Shown here: one piece after another, positions 46,085-58,161 of the stretch | How positions within the stretch are numbered: position 1 is the first letter of the stretch | Layout: each line of letters starts with the position of its first letter | NCBI GenBank assembly: GCA_022844205.1 | Contig: JALHMF010000006.1 | Coordinates: forward strand, 116,720-180,719 | From: Xanthobacteraceae bacterium | GTDB lineage: Bacteria > Pseudomonadota > Alphaproteobacteria > Rhizobiales > Xanthobacteraceae | Length of the DNA: 64,000 nt | Reading direction: 5' to 3' | The notes under the pieces: model-generated | What the model was told of the DNA's origin: nothing | Seen by the model: only the letters and a program-made list of their open reading frames with translations | The model's database searches: none | Position numbers and translations under genes: made by a program

Positions 46085-46170
46085 TAACGCTAGTCGGGTA
46101 CATACCCGGACAAGTCTGAAGCCGGGTTTCTCATACGGGACGGGCAACCGCCTCGATTAAAGGGTCAGCG

Positions 46171-48093
<1,923 letters not shown>

Positions 48094-48112
48094 GTTTTTT
48101 CGCATATTGCTG

Positions 48113-48141
48113 AAAACGCCCGCCTATGGCGGGCGTTTTTT
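48113..48141 (+). terminator. Rho-independent terminator of ftsH
   Basis: AAAACGCCCGCC tat GGCGGGCG TTTTTT, a perfect stem with a T-run 19 nt after the ftsH stop. Confidence 0.92.
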
Positions 48142-48203
48142 GCTGAGAATCAATGTCTCCTGCTAGCCGAGGTCTAGAAAACCTGTTCAGCGGAGGATTT
48201 AGC

Positions 48204-48473
48204 ATGTCGGGCAAAATCAATTGCACCAAGGCAGGACTGGTCTTCGGGGCCGTGCTTGGCCTTTTTCACCTGTCTTGGGCCGCGCTGGTGGCGATGGGCT
48301 GGGCGCAGCCGGTAATAGATTTCGTGCTGTGGCTGCATTTCATCAAGCCCTTCCTGGTGCTTGAGTCTTTCAGCATCGGTCGCGCAGTGGGACTTGTCGC
48401 GTTGACGGCGGCGGTTGGGTTTGTCTTCGGCTGGGTGTTCGCATTCCTGTGGAACCGCGCTCACGGATCGTGA
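48204..48473 (+). CDS. Small membrane protein of unknown function
   Basis: An 89-aa protein with two or three hydrophobic segments: GLVFGAVLGLFHLSWAALVA (about 11-30), FVLWLHFIKPFLVLESF (36-52) and GLVALTAAVGFVFGWVFAFL (62-81), ending in a short basic tail. ATG 48204 has GGAGG 8 nt upstream, which fixes the start against an upstream ATG at 48153. I recognise no named family. Convergent with the FecR-domain gene, 10 bp away. Confidence 0.75.
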   Translation: MSGKINCTKAGLVFGAVLGLFHLSWAALVAMGWAQPVIDFVLWLHFIKPFLVLESFSIGRAVGLVALTAAVGFVFGWVFAFLWNRAHGS

Positions 48474-48483
48474 AGGCGGTTGG

Positions 48484-49272
48484 TTACCGGAACGGATTCG
48501 GAACCGATGGGATCACCGGAATGATATTCGGGATGATGCCCGGACCTTTGCCCAGTCCCGGTATCAGGCCGAGATAGATGTTGGCAACGTTCTGCGCCGA
48601 GCGGAAACCGGGCGCCAGGATATTCTGGTTCGCGATGAACGGCAGCGCGCGGTTGAACGGCACTCCGCGCAGGAAGGTGCCGTCCCATGTGCGGCGGAGC
48701 GTGAATACGCCGCCCGGCGCCAGATGGAGAAATTGGCCGACGATGCCGTGTACCCGGCAGGCGCTTCCGCGCGGGCAGACTTCAACCTGGCCGTTGATCA
48801 TCGCGACGGCCATCTCGCCATTCTCGGCGACATAGACATCGAAGGCGGTGCCACGCACGCCGACCAGCGCACTTGGGGTCACGATCTTGTAGGCAGTCTT
48901 CTGGCTGTTGCCGCTGATGAAGCGGAAGGCGCCCTTGCCAAGCTCGACCGTCACCGCCGAAGCGTTGCGGCCACCCGCGAAAACGAACTCATCAATCTTC
49001 ACGATCGAACCGGGGCCGATGGCGAGCTTTGTGCGGTCGAGGAATTCGAACTGCCCGATGCCCTTGTCGTCGGTCTCGATCTGTTCGTTGAGGAAAATCT
49101 GGTCGCCGCTCTTGAGCGGGCGCGCCGCGCCATCGGAATTTCCAGTCACCGCCGTCGCGATGGACGTGGCCTTGCCGATGTTGTCGCCCGCCATTGCCGG
49201 ACTGCCCACCGCTAGCACGGCGATCGCGAAGAAGTTCAGAAGCTTCCTTCTGGATGGACCAATGGCACTCAT
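48484..49272 (-). CDS. FecR-domain periplasmic protein
   Basis: A 262-aa exported protein. The signal peptide (MSAIGPSRRKLLNFFAIAVL...PAMA) has a twin-arginine look (PSRRKLL). The mature part is a FecR-type beta domain: LDRTKLAIGPGSIVKIDEFV, GAFRFISGN, KIVTPSALVGVRGTAFDVYV and MINGQVEVCPRG with a Cys pair CPRGSAC. The C-terminus is Pro/Ile/Asn-rich. No sigma factor or TonB receptor is beside it, so iron signalling is not indicated. ATG 49272 has GGGGGAA upstream. Confidence 0.82.
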   Translation of the reverse strand: MSAIGPSRRKLLNFFAIAVLAVGSPAMAGDNIGKATSIATAVTGNSDGAARPLKSGDQIFLNEQIETDDKGIGQFEFLDRTKLAIGPGSIVKIDEFVFAGGRNASAVTVELGKGAFRFISGNSQKTAYKIVTPSALVGVRGTAFDVYVAENGEMAVAMINGQVEVCPRGSACRVHGIVGQFLHLAPGGVFTLRRTWDGTFLRGVPFNRALPFIANQNILAPGFRSAQNVANIYLGLIPGLGKGPGIIPNIIPVIPSVPNPFR

Positions 49273-49408
49273 GATTTCCCCCACCGCGGAAACGATCTCG
49301 AACTCAAGCCCAACTTGAAGGCACGCTGCGTGGTGCCGGGCAGCAACGATGTGCTATGCCGCTGGCCCGCCGGACTTTACGGCATCGTACAGGTAATCCA
49401 TCTCATCC

Positions 49409-50125
49409 ATGCAGAAGAAGAAAAGGGCCAAAAAGCCCTACTGGTCGAGGGATGGCCTCGCACTCGGCGCCCGCATGCTCCTGCCGATTGCGCCGGGCAT
49501 GATGGCCTTCGGTGTCGCGGTGGGCAGCACCACGGCGGCGAAGGGATTTTCCTTCATCGACTGCCTCCTGATGAACGCGCTCGTCTATGCGGGTGCCTCG
49601 CAGATGGTGGCGATGGAGCTTTGGCCGCAGACGCTTAACCTCAGCTCGATTGCGGCGCTCGCGGTGATCGCGGGCACGGTGAATGCGCGGATGCTGCTCC
49701 TTGGCGCGTCGCTGCGGCCGTGGCTCGGCACGCTTCCCGCTTGGCAGATCTATCCGTTGTTGCATGTGCTGACCGACCCGAGCTGGATCGCGTCCATGCG
49801 TTATCACCGCGAAGGCGGATGGGACGTCTCGGTGCTGCTTGGCGGCAGCGTGATGTTTTTCTGGATGTGGATGATCGCGGTGAGCGCAGGCTACTTTCTT
49901 GGCGCGCTGATCGCCAATCCAAAGGCCATCGGCCTTGATCTGGTGATGCCGATTTTTTTTGCGGCCATGCTGATCCCGTTATGGCGCGGACCGAAGAACA
50001 TCGTTCCCTGGTTCACGGCCGGGGCTGTCTCGCTGCTGTTCTATTACTTCATTCCGGGCTGGTGGTACGTGGTCGCCGGCGCGGCTGTCGGCAGCATCGC
50101 CGGAGGCTTCAGCGATGACGAGTGA
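49409..50125 (+). CDS. azlC: AzlC family branched-chain amino acid exporter subunit
   Basis: A 238-aa membrane protein with about six to seven helices. Typical AzlC features: ALGARMLLPIAPGMMAFGVA, LLMNALVYAGASQMVAMELW and AVIAGTVNARMLLLGASLRP. With AzlD it forms the AzlCD (YgaZH-like) exporter for branched-chain amino acids. Its end overlaps azlD by 11 bp. The N-terminus starts with a lysine-rich MQKKKRAKKPYW tail. Confidence 0.9.
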   Translation: MQKKKRAKKPYWSRDGLALGARMLLPIAPGMMAFGVAVGSTTAAKGFSFIDCLLMNALVYAGASQMVAMELWPQTLNLSSIAALAVIAGTVNARMLLLGASLRPWLGTLPAWQIYPLLHVLTDPSWIASMRYHREGGWDVSVLLGGSVMFFWMWMIAVSAGYFLGALIANPKAIGLDLVMPIFFAAMLIPLWRGPKNIVPWFTAGAVSLLFYYFIPGWWYVVAGAAVGSIAGGFSDDE

Positions 50126-50426
50126 GCCGCACTGGCTTGTGCTCATGGCCATTCTTGCAATGGCGGCGGCGACCTATCCGATGCGCGCGGGCGGTTTCTG
50201 GCTGATGGGCCATGTGCCGCTGACGCCGAGGATACGGAAAATCCTCGAAGCCTCGCCGGGTGCGGTCATCGTCGCCACCATCGCGCCGATCATCGTGCGG
50301 GAGGGCGTGCCCGCCGCCGTCGCGATCCTAGCGGGTGGAACCGTCATGTATCTCTGGCGGCGCGATTATTTTGCCATGGCCATCGGCATGCTGGCCGCAG
50401 CGGGTGTGCGGGCGCTCTGGTTCTGA
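50115..50426 (+). CDS. azlD: AzlD family branched-chain amino acid exporter subunit
   Basis: A 103-aa membrane protein with about four helices and the AzlD pattern AAATYPMRAGGFWLMG followed by LEASPGAVIVATIAPIIVREG and AGGTVMYLWRRDYFAMAIGM. Overlaps azlC, as the two-gene exporter usually does. Its stop abuts the stop of the convergent RraA-like gene with no bases between. Confidence 0.88.
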   Translation: MTSEPHWLVLMAILAMAAATYPMRAGGFWLMGHVPLTPRIRKILEASPGAVIVATIAPIIVREGVPAAVAILAGGTVMYLWRRDYFAMAIGMLAAAGVRALWF

Positions 50427-51113
50427 TTACTTCATCGCCGCCTTGATCGATTCGACCGAAGCACCCGGCGCCTTCGCCGTGGCGATGATCTTCGCTTCCT
50501 TGGCGAGAATGACATCGAGGGCAGGCTTCATCCTGTCGATGAGATCGAGCGGCACGATCACCGCGCCATGCTGGTCGGCATGAATGAGATCGCCGCTCTC
50601 CGCCGCCATGCCGTGAATGTTCACCGGAACACCGTATTCCTCGACATGCACATAGGCATGCGAGGGCGAGATCGAGCCCGCCAGCATCTGGAAGCCTTCC
50701 GCCACCTGCGGAATGTCGCGCACCGATCCGTTCGTGATCGTGCCGAGACAGCCGAGCGCCTTGTGAACGTTGGTCTGCACTTCGCCCCAGAACGCGCCGT
50801 AGCCGATATGCTCGCCGTCGAGGTCCTCGATCAGCACGATGCTCGGATTGGGTGCTTGAGCGATGTAGTCGAGATAGTCGAGCCGCTTCTGCATGTAGCC
50901 GCCGTCGCCCAGGCCAAAGGAATCCTTCGACCTGATGGTGACGGTCTTCGCGAAGCCGACCATCGGCGGCAGGTTCGGGAACGGGCAATGCAGGTGCTTC
51001 ACCGTGTAGCCGAAGCCGCGCCGTTCCGGCGCCACCATTTCAATCAGGTTGCATACGGTCGGCGTGTCGATGGAGCGGAGGAATTCGGCCTGGGCGGGGG
51101 TGAGGGCGGTCAT
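50427..51113 (-). CDS. RraA-like/4-hydroxy-4-methyl-2-oxoglutarate aldolase family protein
   Basis: A 228-aa protein of the RraA/HMG-CHA aldolase fold. The family signature with Arg-Asp is present in LGTITNGSVRDIPQV, preceded by YGAFWGEVQTNVHKALGC; the C-terminal HADQHGAVIVPLDLIDRM matches too. Members are either class II oxaloacid aldolases or RNase E inhibitors; the long N-terminal extension and lone context favour a metabolic enzyme. Convergent with azlD. Confidence 0.85.
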   Translation of the reverse strand: MTALTPAQAEFLRSIDTPTVCNLIEMVAPERRGFGYTVKHLHCPFPNLPPMVGFAKTVTIRSKDSFGLGDGGYMQKRLDYLDYIAQAPNPSIVLIEDLDGEHIGYGAFWGEVQTNVHKALGCLGTITNGSVRDIPQVAEGFQMLAGSISPSHAYVHVEEYGVPVNIHGMAAESGDLIHADQHGAVIVPLDLIDRMKPALDVILAKEAKIIATAKAPGASVESIKAAMK

Positions 51114-51154
51114 TTTACTTCCTGTTATCAGTCAAAATTTCTGTCGTTAATCCG

Positions 51155-51249
51155 CCTCATCCTGAGGAGCCGCGCTAGCGCGGCGTCTCGAAGGATGAAG
51201 GCGGCCTCATGCTTTGTGAAGCGCCTATCGGCGCCCCTTGGCATGAGGG
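51155..51249. repeat. Palindromic repeat, family E copy 3 (diverged)
   Basis: cctcatcctgaggagccgcgctagcgcggcgtctcgaaggatg...ggcatgagggc, related to 17211 and 32376 by cctgagg and tcgaaggatga. It lies in the divergent region between the RraA-like gene and glmM. The written string here is descriptive; the arms are cctcatcctgagg and cttggcatgagg. Confidence 0.65.
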
Positions 51250-51358
51250 CTGCACCATTGCGGCTGGCCGGGTGCGGCAGGGACGTTAATATCACTTACA
51301 ATTTTTGAAGCTTTCCCCGGTAGATTAATGCTACCACGCGCTACGGGTTGGAGTTTCG

Positions 51359-52702
<1,344 letters not shown>

Positions 52703-52961
52703 TTCGTAAACATAAATTAAGCGCGCCTAACGCGGCTTAACTCATCCTAACGAAACCTGAATCATGAACGCAATGTTCATTGCGCGTTGCCGCGAAGACA
52801 CGCCAATTCTGTTCGTAAAAAACTCTCTCCGGCGCACATGAACAAACGCGGTTAAAAATTAAGGTTAAGTGGCCTTTAAGTTTTGCCTGCCAACTTCCCG
52901 TCTTCGGTAACTGCGGATCGCGCGAGTTTCGCGTCCGCAAAAAACAGAAGGACAGAGGAAG
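52703..52961 (+). other. AT-rich upstream region of the outer-membrane protein gene
   Basis: 259 bp without a gene. It holds several TTAA-type motifs (ttaagcgcgcctaac at about 52718; ggttaaaaattaaggttaag at about 52851) and the near-palindrome gaacgcaatgttcattgcg (about 52765). These could be promoter or regulator sites; the TTAA pairs loosely resemble CtrA half-sites, but spacing does not fit well. Confidence 0.3.
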
Positions 52962-53777
52962 ATGGGCAGCAGCCTCAAGACCGTTGCGCTCGCCGCGGCT
53001 GTGACTGCCGCGCTGGTGCCGCAAGCATCCAAAGCCGCCGACCTGCCGCCGCCGCCTTTGCCGGTGCCGGTGATCGAGGAATACGGCGGCTGGTATCTGC
53101 GCGGCGATATCGGGATGACGAATCAGCGCGTGAAGTCGCTCGACAACGCGCTGTTCGCCACCACCACCAACCTCACCATCGTGGACAAGAATTTCGAATC
53201 CGGAATGCTGTTCGGCGTGGGTGTCGGTTACAAGCACAACAACTGGTTTCGTTGGGATTTGACCGGCGAATATCGCGGTGAGACCGGCTTCCACGGTATG
53301 GACACCTATGGTGGACCGCCGCCGACCGCCACGAACATCTATACCGGCAAGAAGTCGGAATGGCTGTTCCTCGCCAACGCCTATCTCGATCTCGGCACGT
53401 GGAGGGCGATCACCCCGTTCCTCGGCGCCGGTGTCGGTGCGGCGCGGGTGTCGATCCACAGCTTCCGCGACATCGATCCGATCACGCCGAGTGCGGCCTA
53501 CGCGGACACGGCTTCGCAATGGAATTTCGCCTGGGCACTCTATGCGGGTCTGACCTATGACGTGACGCCGAACTTCGCGATCGAATTGTCTTACCGTTAC
53601 CTGCATCTCGGCAACGGCAAGAGCGGTGACATCATCGCCTTTGATGGAACCAACCTCATTAACAACCCGATGCACTTTAAGGACATCACCTCGCACGACC
53701 TGAAACTTGGAATGCGCTGGATGTTCGCCGATCTCGGCTACACCGAGTATCAGCCACCGCTCATCCGCAAATACTGA
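52962..53777 (+). CDS. Outer-membrane beta-barrel protein (Omp25/Hbp-like porin family)
   Basis: A 271-aa outer-membrane protein with a Sec signal peptide (MGSSLKTVALAAAVTAALVP...KA followed by ADLPPPPLPVPV). The mature part alternates beta strands (GGWYLRGDIGMTNQRV, FGVGVGYKHNNWFRWDLTGE, FAIELSYRYLHLGNGKSGD), as expected for an eight-stranded barrel of the Omp25/Omp31 type. Aromatic residues close the C-terminus (QPPLIRKY). RBS GGAAG before ATG 52962. A second barrel gene follows. Confidence 0.85.
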   Translation: MGSSLKTVALAAAVTAALVPQASKAADLPPPPLPVPVIEEYGGWYLRGDIGMTNQRVKSLDNALFATTTNLTIVDKNFESGMLFGVGVGYKHNNWFRWDLTGEYRGETGFHGMDTYGGPPPTATNIYTGKKSEWLFLANAYLDLGTWRAITPFLGAGVGAARVSIHSFRDIDPITPSAAYADTASQWNFAWALYAGLTYDVTPNFAIELSYRYLHLGNGKSGDIIAFDGTNLINNPMHFKDITSHDLKLGMRWMFADLGYTEYQPPLIRKY

Positions 53778-53794
53778 GCACGGCTAGATCGGAA

Positions 53795-53832
53795 AAAACG
53801 GCGCGGTATTTTTGCCGCGTCGTTTTCTTTTC
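53795..53832 (+). terminator. Rho-independent terminator after the first outer-membrane protein gene
   Basis: AAAACGGCGCGG tatttttg CCGCGTCGTTTT with one G-U pair and a T-rich tail, 17 nt after the stop. Confidence 0.88.
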
Positions 53833-53927
53833 GCGTGCGCGATGTCCTGGAGGCTGGCGAAAGTAACCGGGCATTAAGGTTAACCAATCATGATCGCCCC
53901 GAATTCAAAGCGATAAGGGATCGGTCG

Positions 53928-54779
53928 ATGCGCGTTGCCATTCGTCTTGCAGTCTGCGGGCTCTCGTTGCTTGGCGCCCCGCATGGAGTGGCGGCGCAGG
54001 ATTACGGCACGCTTCCGGTCCTGCGCGGCTCGTCGGACTATCGCCCGGTGGCGCCGACCTATCGCAACTGGAGCGGTTTCTACGTCGGCGGACAGATCGG
54101 CTACTCGAACGCCAATGCGGACTTCAGCGAATCGGGCAACTCCCTGCTCGCCCGCATTCTCGAAAACACAATGATCGAAAACGAATTCCAGGTCTCCACC
54201 TGGCCGCAGCCGTCGAGCGCCAGCAACAACGCTTCGCCATGGGGCTTCTTCTTCGGTTACAACTGGCAGTCCGACAACGCGGTCTACGGGATGGAATTCT
54301 CCTACAACCGCACCAAGCATTCGCTAGAGGGCGTCGATTCCGTCGGCCGAATCATTACGACCTCCAACGAATACCAGTACGACGTGACGGCTTCGGCGGG
54401 CGCGATCGCAAAAGTCACCGACTTCGCGACGATGCGGCTGCGCACGGGCGCGGTATACGGGCCGGTGCTGCCCTACATCACCGCCGGCCTGGCGGTCGGC
54501 CGCATGAGCGTTTTGCAGACGGCCAACGTCACCTATCCCGCGCCGACGGACGTCTCGGTGGGCGGCGGACAACCCGCGCTTCCGGGCGTGAATATCACCC
54601 GCACGGAAGGCAAGAGCAGCAGCTATGCCTTCGGCCTTTCGCTTGGCGCCGGTTTCGACTGGGAGTTCATGCCGCACGTCTTCCTGCGCGGCGAATATGA
54701 ATATGTCGGCTTCCTGCCGGTGAACGACGTGAATATTTACATTCACACCGCACGGGCGGGCGTTGGATTGAAGTTTTAA
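53928..54779 (+). CDS. Outer-membrane beta-barrel protein
   Basis: A 283-aa protein; signal peptide MRVAIRLAVCGLSLLGAPHGVAAQ, then RNWSGFYVGGQIGYSNAN, the usual first strand of Omp25-like barrels. Further strands include GFFFGYNWQSDNAVYGMEFS and FLRGEYEYVGFLPVND, and the chain ends ARAGVGLKF with the C-terminal Phe recognised by BamA. Start ATG 53928 is chosen because it heads the signal peptide. It follows another barrel gene but has its own upstream region after a terminator. Confidence 0.83.
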   Translation: MRVAIRLAVCGLSLLGAPHGVAAQDYGTLPVLRGSSDYRPVAPTYRNWSGFYVGGQIGYSNANADFSESGNSLLARILENTMIENEFQVSTWPQPSSASNNASPWGFFFGYNWQSDNAVYGMEFSYNRTKHSLEGVDSVGRIITTSNEYQYDVTASAGAIAKVTDFATMRLRTGAVYGPVLPYITAGLAVGRMSVLQTANVTYPAPTDVSVGGGQPALPGVNITRTEGKSSSYAFGLSLGAGFDWEFMPHVFLRGEYEYVGFLPVNDVNIYIHTARAGVGLKF

Positions 54780-54788
54780 ACGCCTGAA

Positions 54789-54862
54789 CGTCGTCCCGGC
54801 CAAGGCCGAAGGCCGCGAGCTGGGACCGCTTCAAACAAAATTCTGGACGATCCCGGCCCGCC
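54789..54862. repeat. Decayed cccgg-type palindrome
   Basis: cgtcgtcccggcc with aaggccgaaggcc inside and ctggacgatcccggcc at the far end, downstream of the second outer-membrane protein gene. Imperfect, probably an old copy of the family best seen at 56152. Confidence 0.4.
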
Positions 54863-54897
54863 CCGTCTGCATGCGTTACGCCTTTCGCCGCACTTGA

Positions 54898-54979
54898 CGC
54901 CGCCCGGGCCGCGGGCGTATCGCCGTCAGTGGGACACCCCTCCCCAACGAGGGGCTTCTATCTGGAAGGATAGGTTATG
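54898..54979 (+). promoter_or_regulatory. serC leader motif (cis-regulatory RNA)
   Basis: Three stem-loops directly before serC: CGCCCG/CGGGCG (54901-54917), CCCCT/AGGGG (54937-54954) and CTATC/GATAG (54958-54973). The last one encloses the ribosome site AAGGA, 7 nt from the ATG. The layout and wording match the serC RNA motif described upstream of serC-serA in Alphaproteobacteria. It would control translation of the serine pathway; the signal is unknown. Confidence 0.85.
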
Positions 54980-56146
54980 ACGAACAAGCCCGCTGCGCGG
55001 CCGAAGTCCGCGCATTTTTCGTCCGGCCCATGCGCCAAGCGCCCCGGCTGGACCATCGAAGTTCTCAAACATTCTCTCACCGGACGCTCGCATCGCGCGA
55101 AGCCGCTAAAGGCCAGGCTCAAGCAGGCCATCGAGCTGACGCGCGAAGTGCTCGGCGTTCCCGACGATTACAAGATCGGCATTGTGCCCGCGTCCGATAC
55201 GGGCGCGGTCGAAATGGCGCTGTGGTCGCTGCTCGGCCCCCGCGGCGTCGATGTGCTGGTCTGGGAAAGCTTTGGCGAGGGCTGGGCTACCGATATCAAC
55301 AAGCAGCTCAAGCTGAAGGATGTTCGCGTTCTGAAGGCGGCTTATGGCGAGCTGCCGGACCTCGCGCAGGTCGACCCGGCGCGCGATGTTGTCTTTCCAT
55401 GGAACGGCACAACCTCGGGCGTGCGCGTGCCCAACGGCGACTGGATCAAGGCCGATCGCGAGGGTCTGACGATCTGCGACGCCACCTCCGCCGCTTTCGC
55501 GCAGACGCTGCCCTTCGACAAGCTCGATGTGGTGACGTTCTCCTGGCAGAAAGTGCTTGGCTCCGAGGCCGCGCATGGAATGCTTATTTTGTCGCCGCGT
55601 GCCGTGCAGCGTCTGGAAAGCCACACCCCCGCATGGCCGATGCCGAAACTGTTCCGTATGACCAAGGGCGGCAAGCTGATCGAGGGCATTTTCGAAGGCG
55701 AGACCATCAACACGCCGTCGATGATCTGCGTCGAGGATTATGTCGATGCGCTGAACTGGGCGAAGTCGGTGGGTAATGCCGCCGGTCTGAAAAAACGCGC
55801 GGACGAGAACTTCGCGAAGCTTTCTGCATGGGTCGAACGCACGCCGTGGATCGAGTTTCTCGCGAAAAAAATCGAGACGCGGTCCAACACTTCGGTCTGC
55901 CTTGTCGTGGCCGATCCTGATGTGAAGGCGCTTTCACCCGATGCGAAGACGGCATTCGCAAAGTCGCTGGTGTCCTTACTCGACAAGGAAGGCGTTGCCT
56001 ACGACATCGGGCACTATCGCGACGCGCCCGCCGGACTTCGCATCTGGACCGGTGCCACGGTGGAAAGCGCCGATCTCGAAGCGCTGTTTCCCTGGCTCGA
56101 CTGGGCCTTCGCGCAGGCCAAAGCGTCGCTCTCCAAAGCAGCCTAG
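54977..56146 (+). CDS. serC: Phosphoserine aminotransferase
   Basis: A 389-aa PLP enzyme that makes 3-phosphoserine from 3-phosphohydroxypyruvate and glutamate, second step of serine synthesis. Seen: [30 protein letters not shown], and the PLP lysine in [18 protein letters not shown]. It belongs to the longer alphaproteobacterial/archaeal type. First gene of serC-serA, under the leader RNA. The final GATAG stem of that leader covers its ribosome site. Confidence 0.94.
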   Translation: MTNKPAARPKSAHFSSGPCAKRPGWTIEVLKHSLTGRSHRAKPLKARLKQAIELTREVLGVPDDYKIGIVPASDTGAVEMALWSLLGPRGVDVLVWESFGEGWATDINKQLKLKDVRVLKAAYGELPDLAQVDPARDVVFPWNGTTSGVRVPNGDWIKADREGLTICDATSAAFAQTLPFDKLDVVTFSWQKVLGSEAAHGMLILSPRAVQRLESHTPAWPMPKLFRMTKGGKLIEGIFEGETINTPSMICVEDYVDALNWAKSVGNAAGLKKRADENFAKLSAWVERTPWIEFLAKKIETRSNTSVCLVVADPDVKALSPDAKTAFAKSLVSLLDKEGVAYDIGHYRDAPAGLRIWTGATVESADLEALFPWLDWAFAQAKASLSKAA

Positions 56147-56151
56147 CAATT

Positions 56152-56252
56152 CGTCATCCCGGAAGCGGCGGAGCCGCTATCCGGGATCGTTCTTCACAAT
56201 TTTTATATTCACGATCCCGGGTCTCGCGCTGACGCGCTCGCCCGGGATGACG
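56152..56252. repeat. Palindromic repeat, family F (cgtcatcccgg)
   Basis: cgtcatcccgg ... ccgggatgacg outer arms with inner ccgggatcg / cgatcccgg. It occupies the serC-serA gap. Confidence 0.85.
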
Positions 56253-56266
56253 CAAAGGGAAAACTC

Positions 56267-57853
56267 ATGGCACCTCGCGTTCTGATTTCTGACGCCCTTT
56301 CGCCCGCCGCCATCCAGATCTTCAAGGACCATGGCGTTGAAGTCGATTTCCAGCCGGAGCTTGGCAAGGACAAGGACAAGCTCGCCGGGATCATCGGCAA
56401 CTATGAGGGGCTTGCGATCCGCTCAGCCACCAAGGTCACGCCGAAGATTCTGGAGAAGGCGGCCAAGCTGAAAGTCATCGGCCGCGCGGGCATCGGTGTC
56501 GATAACGTCGATATTCCCGCCGCCACCGCAAAGGGCATCATCGTGATGAACACGCCCTTCGGAAACTCGATCACCACCGCCGAGCACGCGATCACATTAA
56601 TGCTGGCGCTCGCTCGCCAGATCCCGCAGGCCGATGCCTCCACGCAGGCCGGCAAGTGGGAGAAGAATCGCTTTCTCGGCGTTGAGATCACCGGAAAAAC
56701 ATTGGGCGTGATCGGCTGCGGCAATATCGGCTCGATCGCCGCCGACCGCGCGCTTGGCTTGCGAATGCGCGTGATTGCGTTCGATCCGTTCCTGTCTCCG
56801 GAACGCGCGCGCGATATCGGCGTGGAAAAAGTCGAGCTGGATGAACTCCTGAAGCGCGCCGATTTCATAACGCTGCACACACCGCTCACCGAGAAGACGA
56901 AAAATATCCTCGGCGCGGAAAATCTCGCCAAGACCAAGAAGGGCGTCCGAATCGTCAATTGCGCGCGCGGCGGGCTTGTCGATGAAGTGGCGCTTCGGGC
57001 GGCGCTCGACTCCGGACAGGTTGGGGGCGCGGCCTTCGACGTGTTCTCGACCGAGCCGGCAAAGGAAAATCCGCTGTTCGGGCATCCGAATGTCGTCTGC
57101 ACGCCGCATCTTGGTGCGGCGACCACCGAAGCGCAGGAAAACGTGGCGCTGCAAATCGCCGAACAGATGTCGGATTATCTTCTGCGGGGCGCCATCTCGA
57201 ACGCCGTGAACTTCCCGTCGATTACCGCGGAAGAAGCGCCGAAGCTGAAGCCCTTTATCTCGCTCGCGGAGAAACTCGGCTCGTTCGCGGGCCAGTTGAC
57301 GGAAACCGGCATCAAGAAGGTGCAGGTTTCCTATGAAGGCTCGGTCGCGCACATGAAGATCAAGGCGCTGACTTCGGCCGCACTCGCGGGCCTGCTTCGC
57401 CCGATGCTCGGAACCGTCAATGTCGTCTCGGCTCCGCTTGTCGCCAAGGAGCGCGGGATCGTCATCGAGGAAACCACCCGCGAGGCAGCGGGCGATTACG
57501 AGAGCCTGATTACGATCACGGTGACGACGGAGCGCCAGGAGCGCTCGGTGGCGGGCACCGTCTTCGCCGACGGTCGTCCTCGCATCGTCAATATCAAGGG
57601 TATCCGCATGGACGCGGAATTCGGCCCGTCGATGATCTACATCACCAACCTCGACAAGCCGGGCTTCATCGGAAAATTCTCCAGCACGCTCGGCGACGCC
57701 GGCATCAACATCGCGACCTTCCATGTCGGCCGCGAGCAGGCGGGCGGAAACGCAGTGGCGCTGATCGAGATCGACGGGGAACTTCCCGAGGACGTGCTCG
57801 CCAAGGTAAGGGCACTGCCGCAGGTGCAGAACGCAAAACCGTTGAGGTTCTAA
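56267..57853 (+). CDS. serA: D-3-phosphoglycerate dehydrogenase
   Basis: A 528-aa NAD-dependent dehydrogenase, first step of serine synthesis. Substrate domain with GRAGIGVDNVDIPAAT, Rossmann motif GVIGCGNIGSIAADRA near residue 147, and the catalytic RIVNCARGGLVDE and HLGAATTEAQENV. A regulatory intermediate domain and a C-terminal ACT domain (IYITNLDKPGFIGKFSSTL) are present, so it is the long type I form. Follows serC on the same strand. Confidence 0.96.
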   Translation: MAPRVLISDALSPAAIQIFKDHGVEVDFQPELGKDKDKLAGIIGNYEGLAIRSATKVTPKILEKAAKLKVIGRAGIGVDNVDIPAATAKGIIVMNTPFGNSITTAEHAITLMLALARQIPQADASTQAGKWEKNRFLGVEITGKTLGVIGCGNIGSIAADRALGLRMRVIAFDPFLSPERARDIGVEKVELDELLKRADFITLHTPLTEKTKNILGAENLAKTKKGVRIVNCARGGLVDEVALRAALDSGQVGGAAFDVFSTEPAKENPLFGHPNVVCTPHLGAATTEAQENVALQIAEQMSDYLLRGAISNAVNFPSITAEEAPKLKPFISLAEKLGSFAGQLTETGIKKVQVSYEGSVAHMKIKALTSAALAGLLRPMLGTVNVVSAPLVAKERGIVIEETTREAAGDYESLITITVTTERQERSVAGTVFADGRPRIVNIKGIRMDAEFGPSMIYITNLDKPGFIGKFSSTLGDAGINIATFHVGREQAGGNAVALIEIDGELPEDVLAKVRALPQVQNAKPLRF

Positions 57854-57908
57854 ACGGTTTTAAGAGTTCGCAGGTTGGTCTATGCTTGTTCCCCAAAGGG
57901 AGTTCTAA

Positions 57909-58139
57909 ATGGCGCGACCGATTGTGGTGCATGCGGATTGGGATCCTGAGGCTGGTGTATGGGTTGCCACGACCAGCGACCTTCGCGGCCTTATGACCGA
58001 GGCGGAAACGCTGGAAGCGCTGCGCGCAAAGCTTCCCGGCATGATCCTCGATCTGCTGGAGGAGTCTGAGATTTCCGATATTCCGGCTTCCATCGAGATC
58101 GTCGCCCGCGCAAGCGATCCCCTGGAAGCGGCGGAATGA
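57909..58139 (+). CDS. HicB-like/DUF1902 antitoxin candidate
   Basis: A 76-aa protein of the DUF1902/HicB-like partial RNase H fold: IVVHADWDPEAGVWVATTSD then LRGLMTEAETLEALRAKLPG and a short helix. No C-terminal DNA-binding domain is evident, so autoregulation would need another factor. GGGAG lies before ATG 57909. It precedes the HicA-like gene by 22 bp, and follows serA by 55 bp on the same strand. Antitoxin role is inferred from the pair. Confidence 0.75.
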   Translation: MARPIVVHADWDPEAGVWVATTSDLRGLMTEAETLEALRAKLPGMILDLLEESEISDIPASIEIVARASDPLEAAE

Positions 58140-58161
58140 ACAGGCGTGCCGAACGAATCCT

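Noticed and set aside
49315..49638. 107-codon frame overlapping azlC
   Set aside because: Out of frame with azlC and without domain; azlC has clear family motifs.
52703..52961. CtrA binding sites before the outer-membrane protein gene
   Set aside because: TTAA pairs occur, but the spacing is 3, 6 or 9 nt instead of the required 7, in an AT-rich stretch where they arise by chance.
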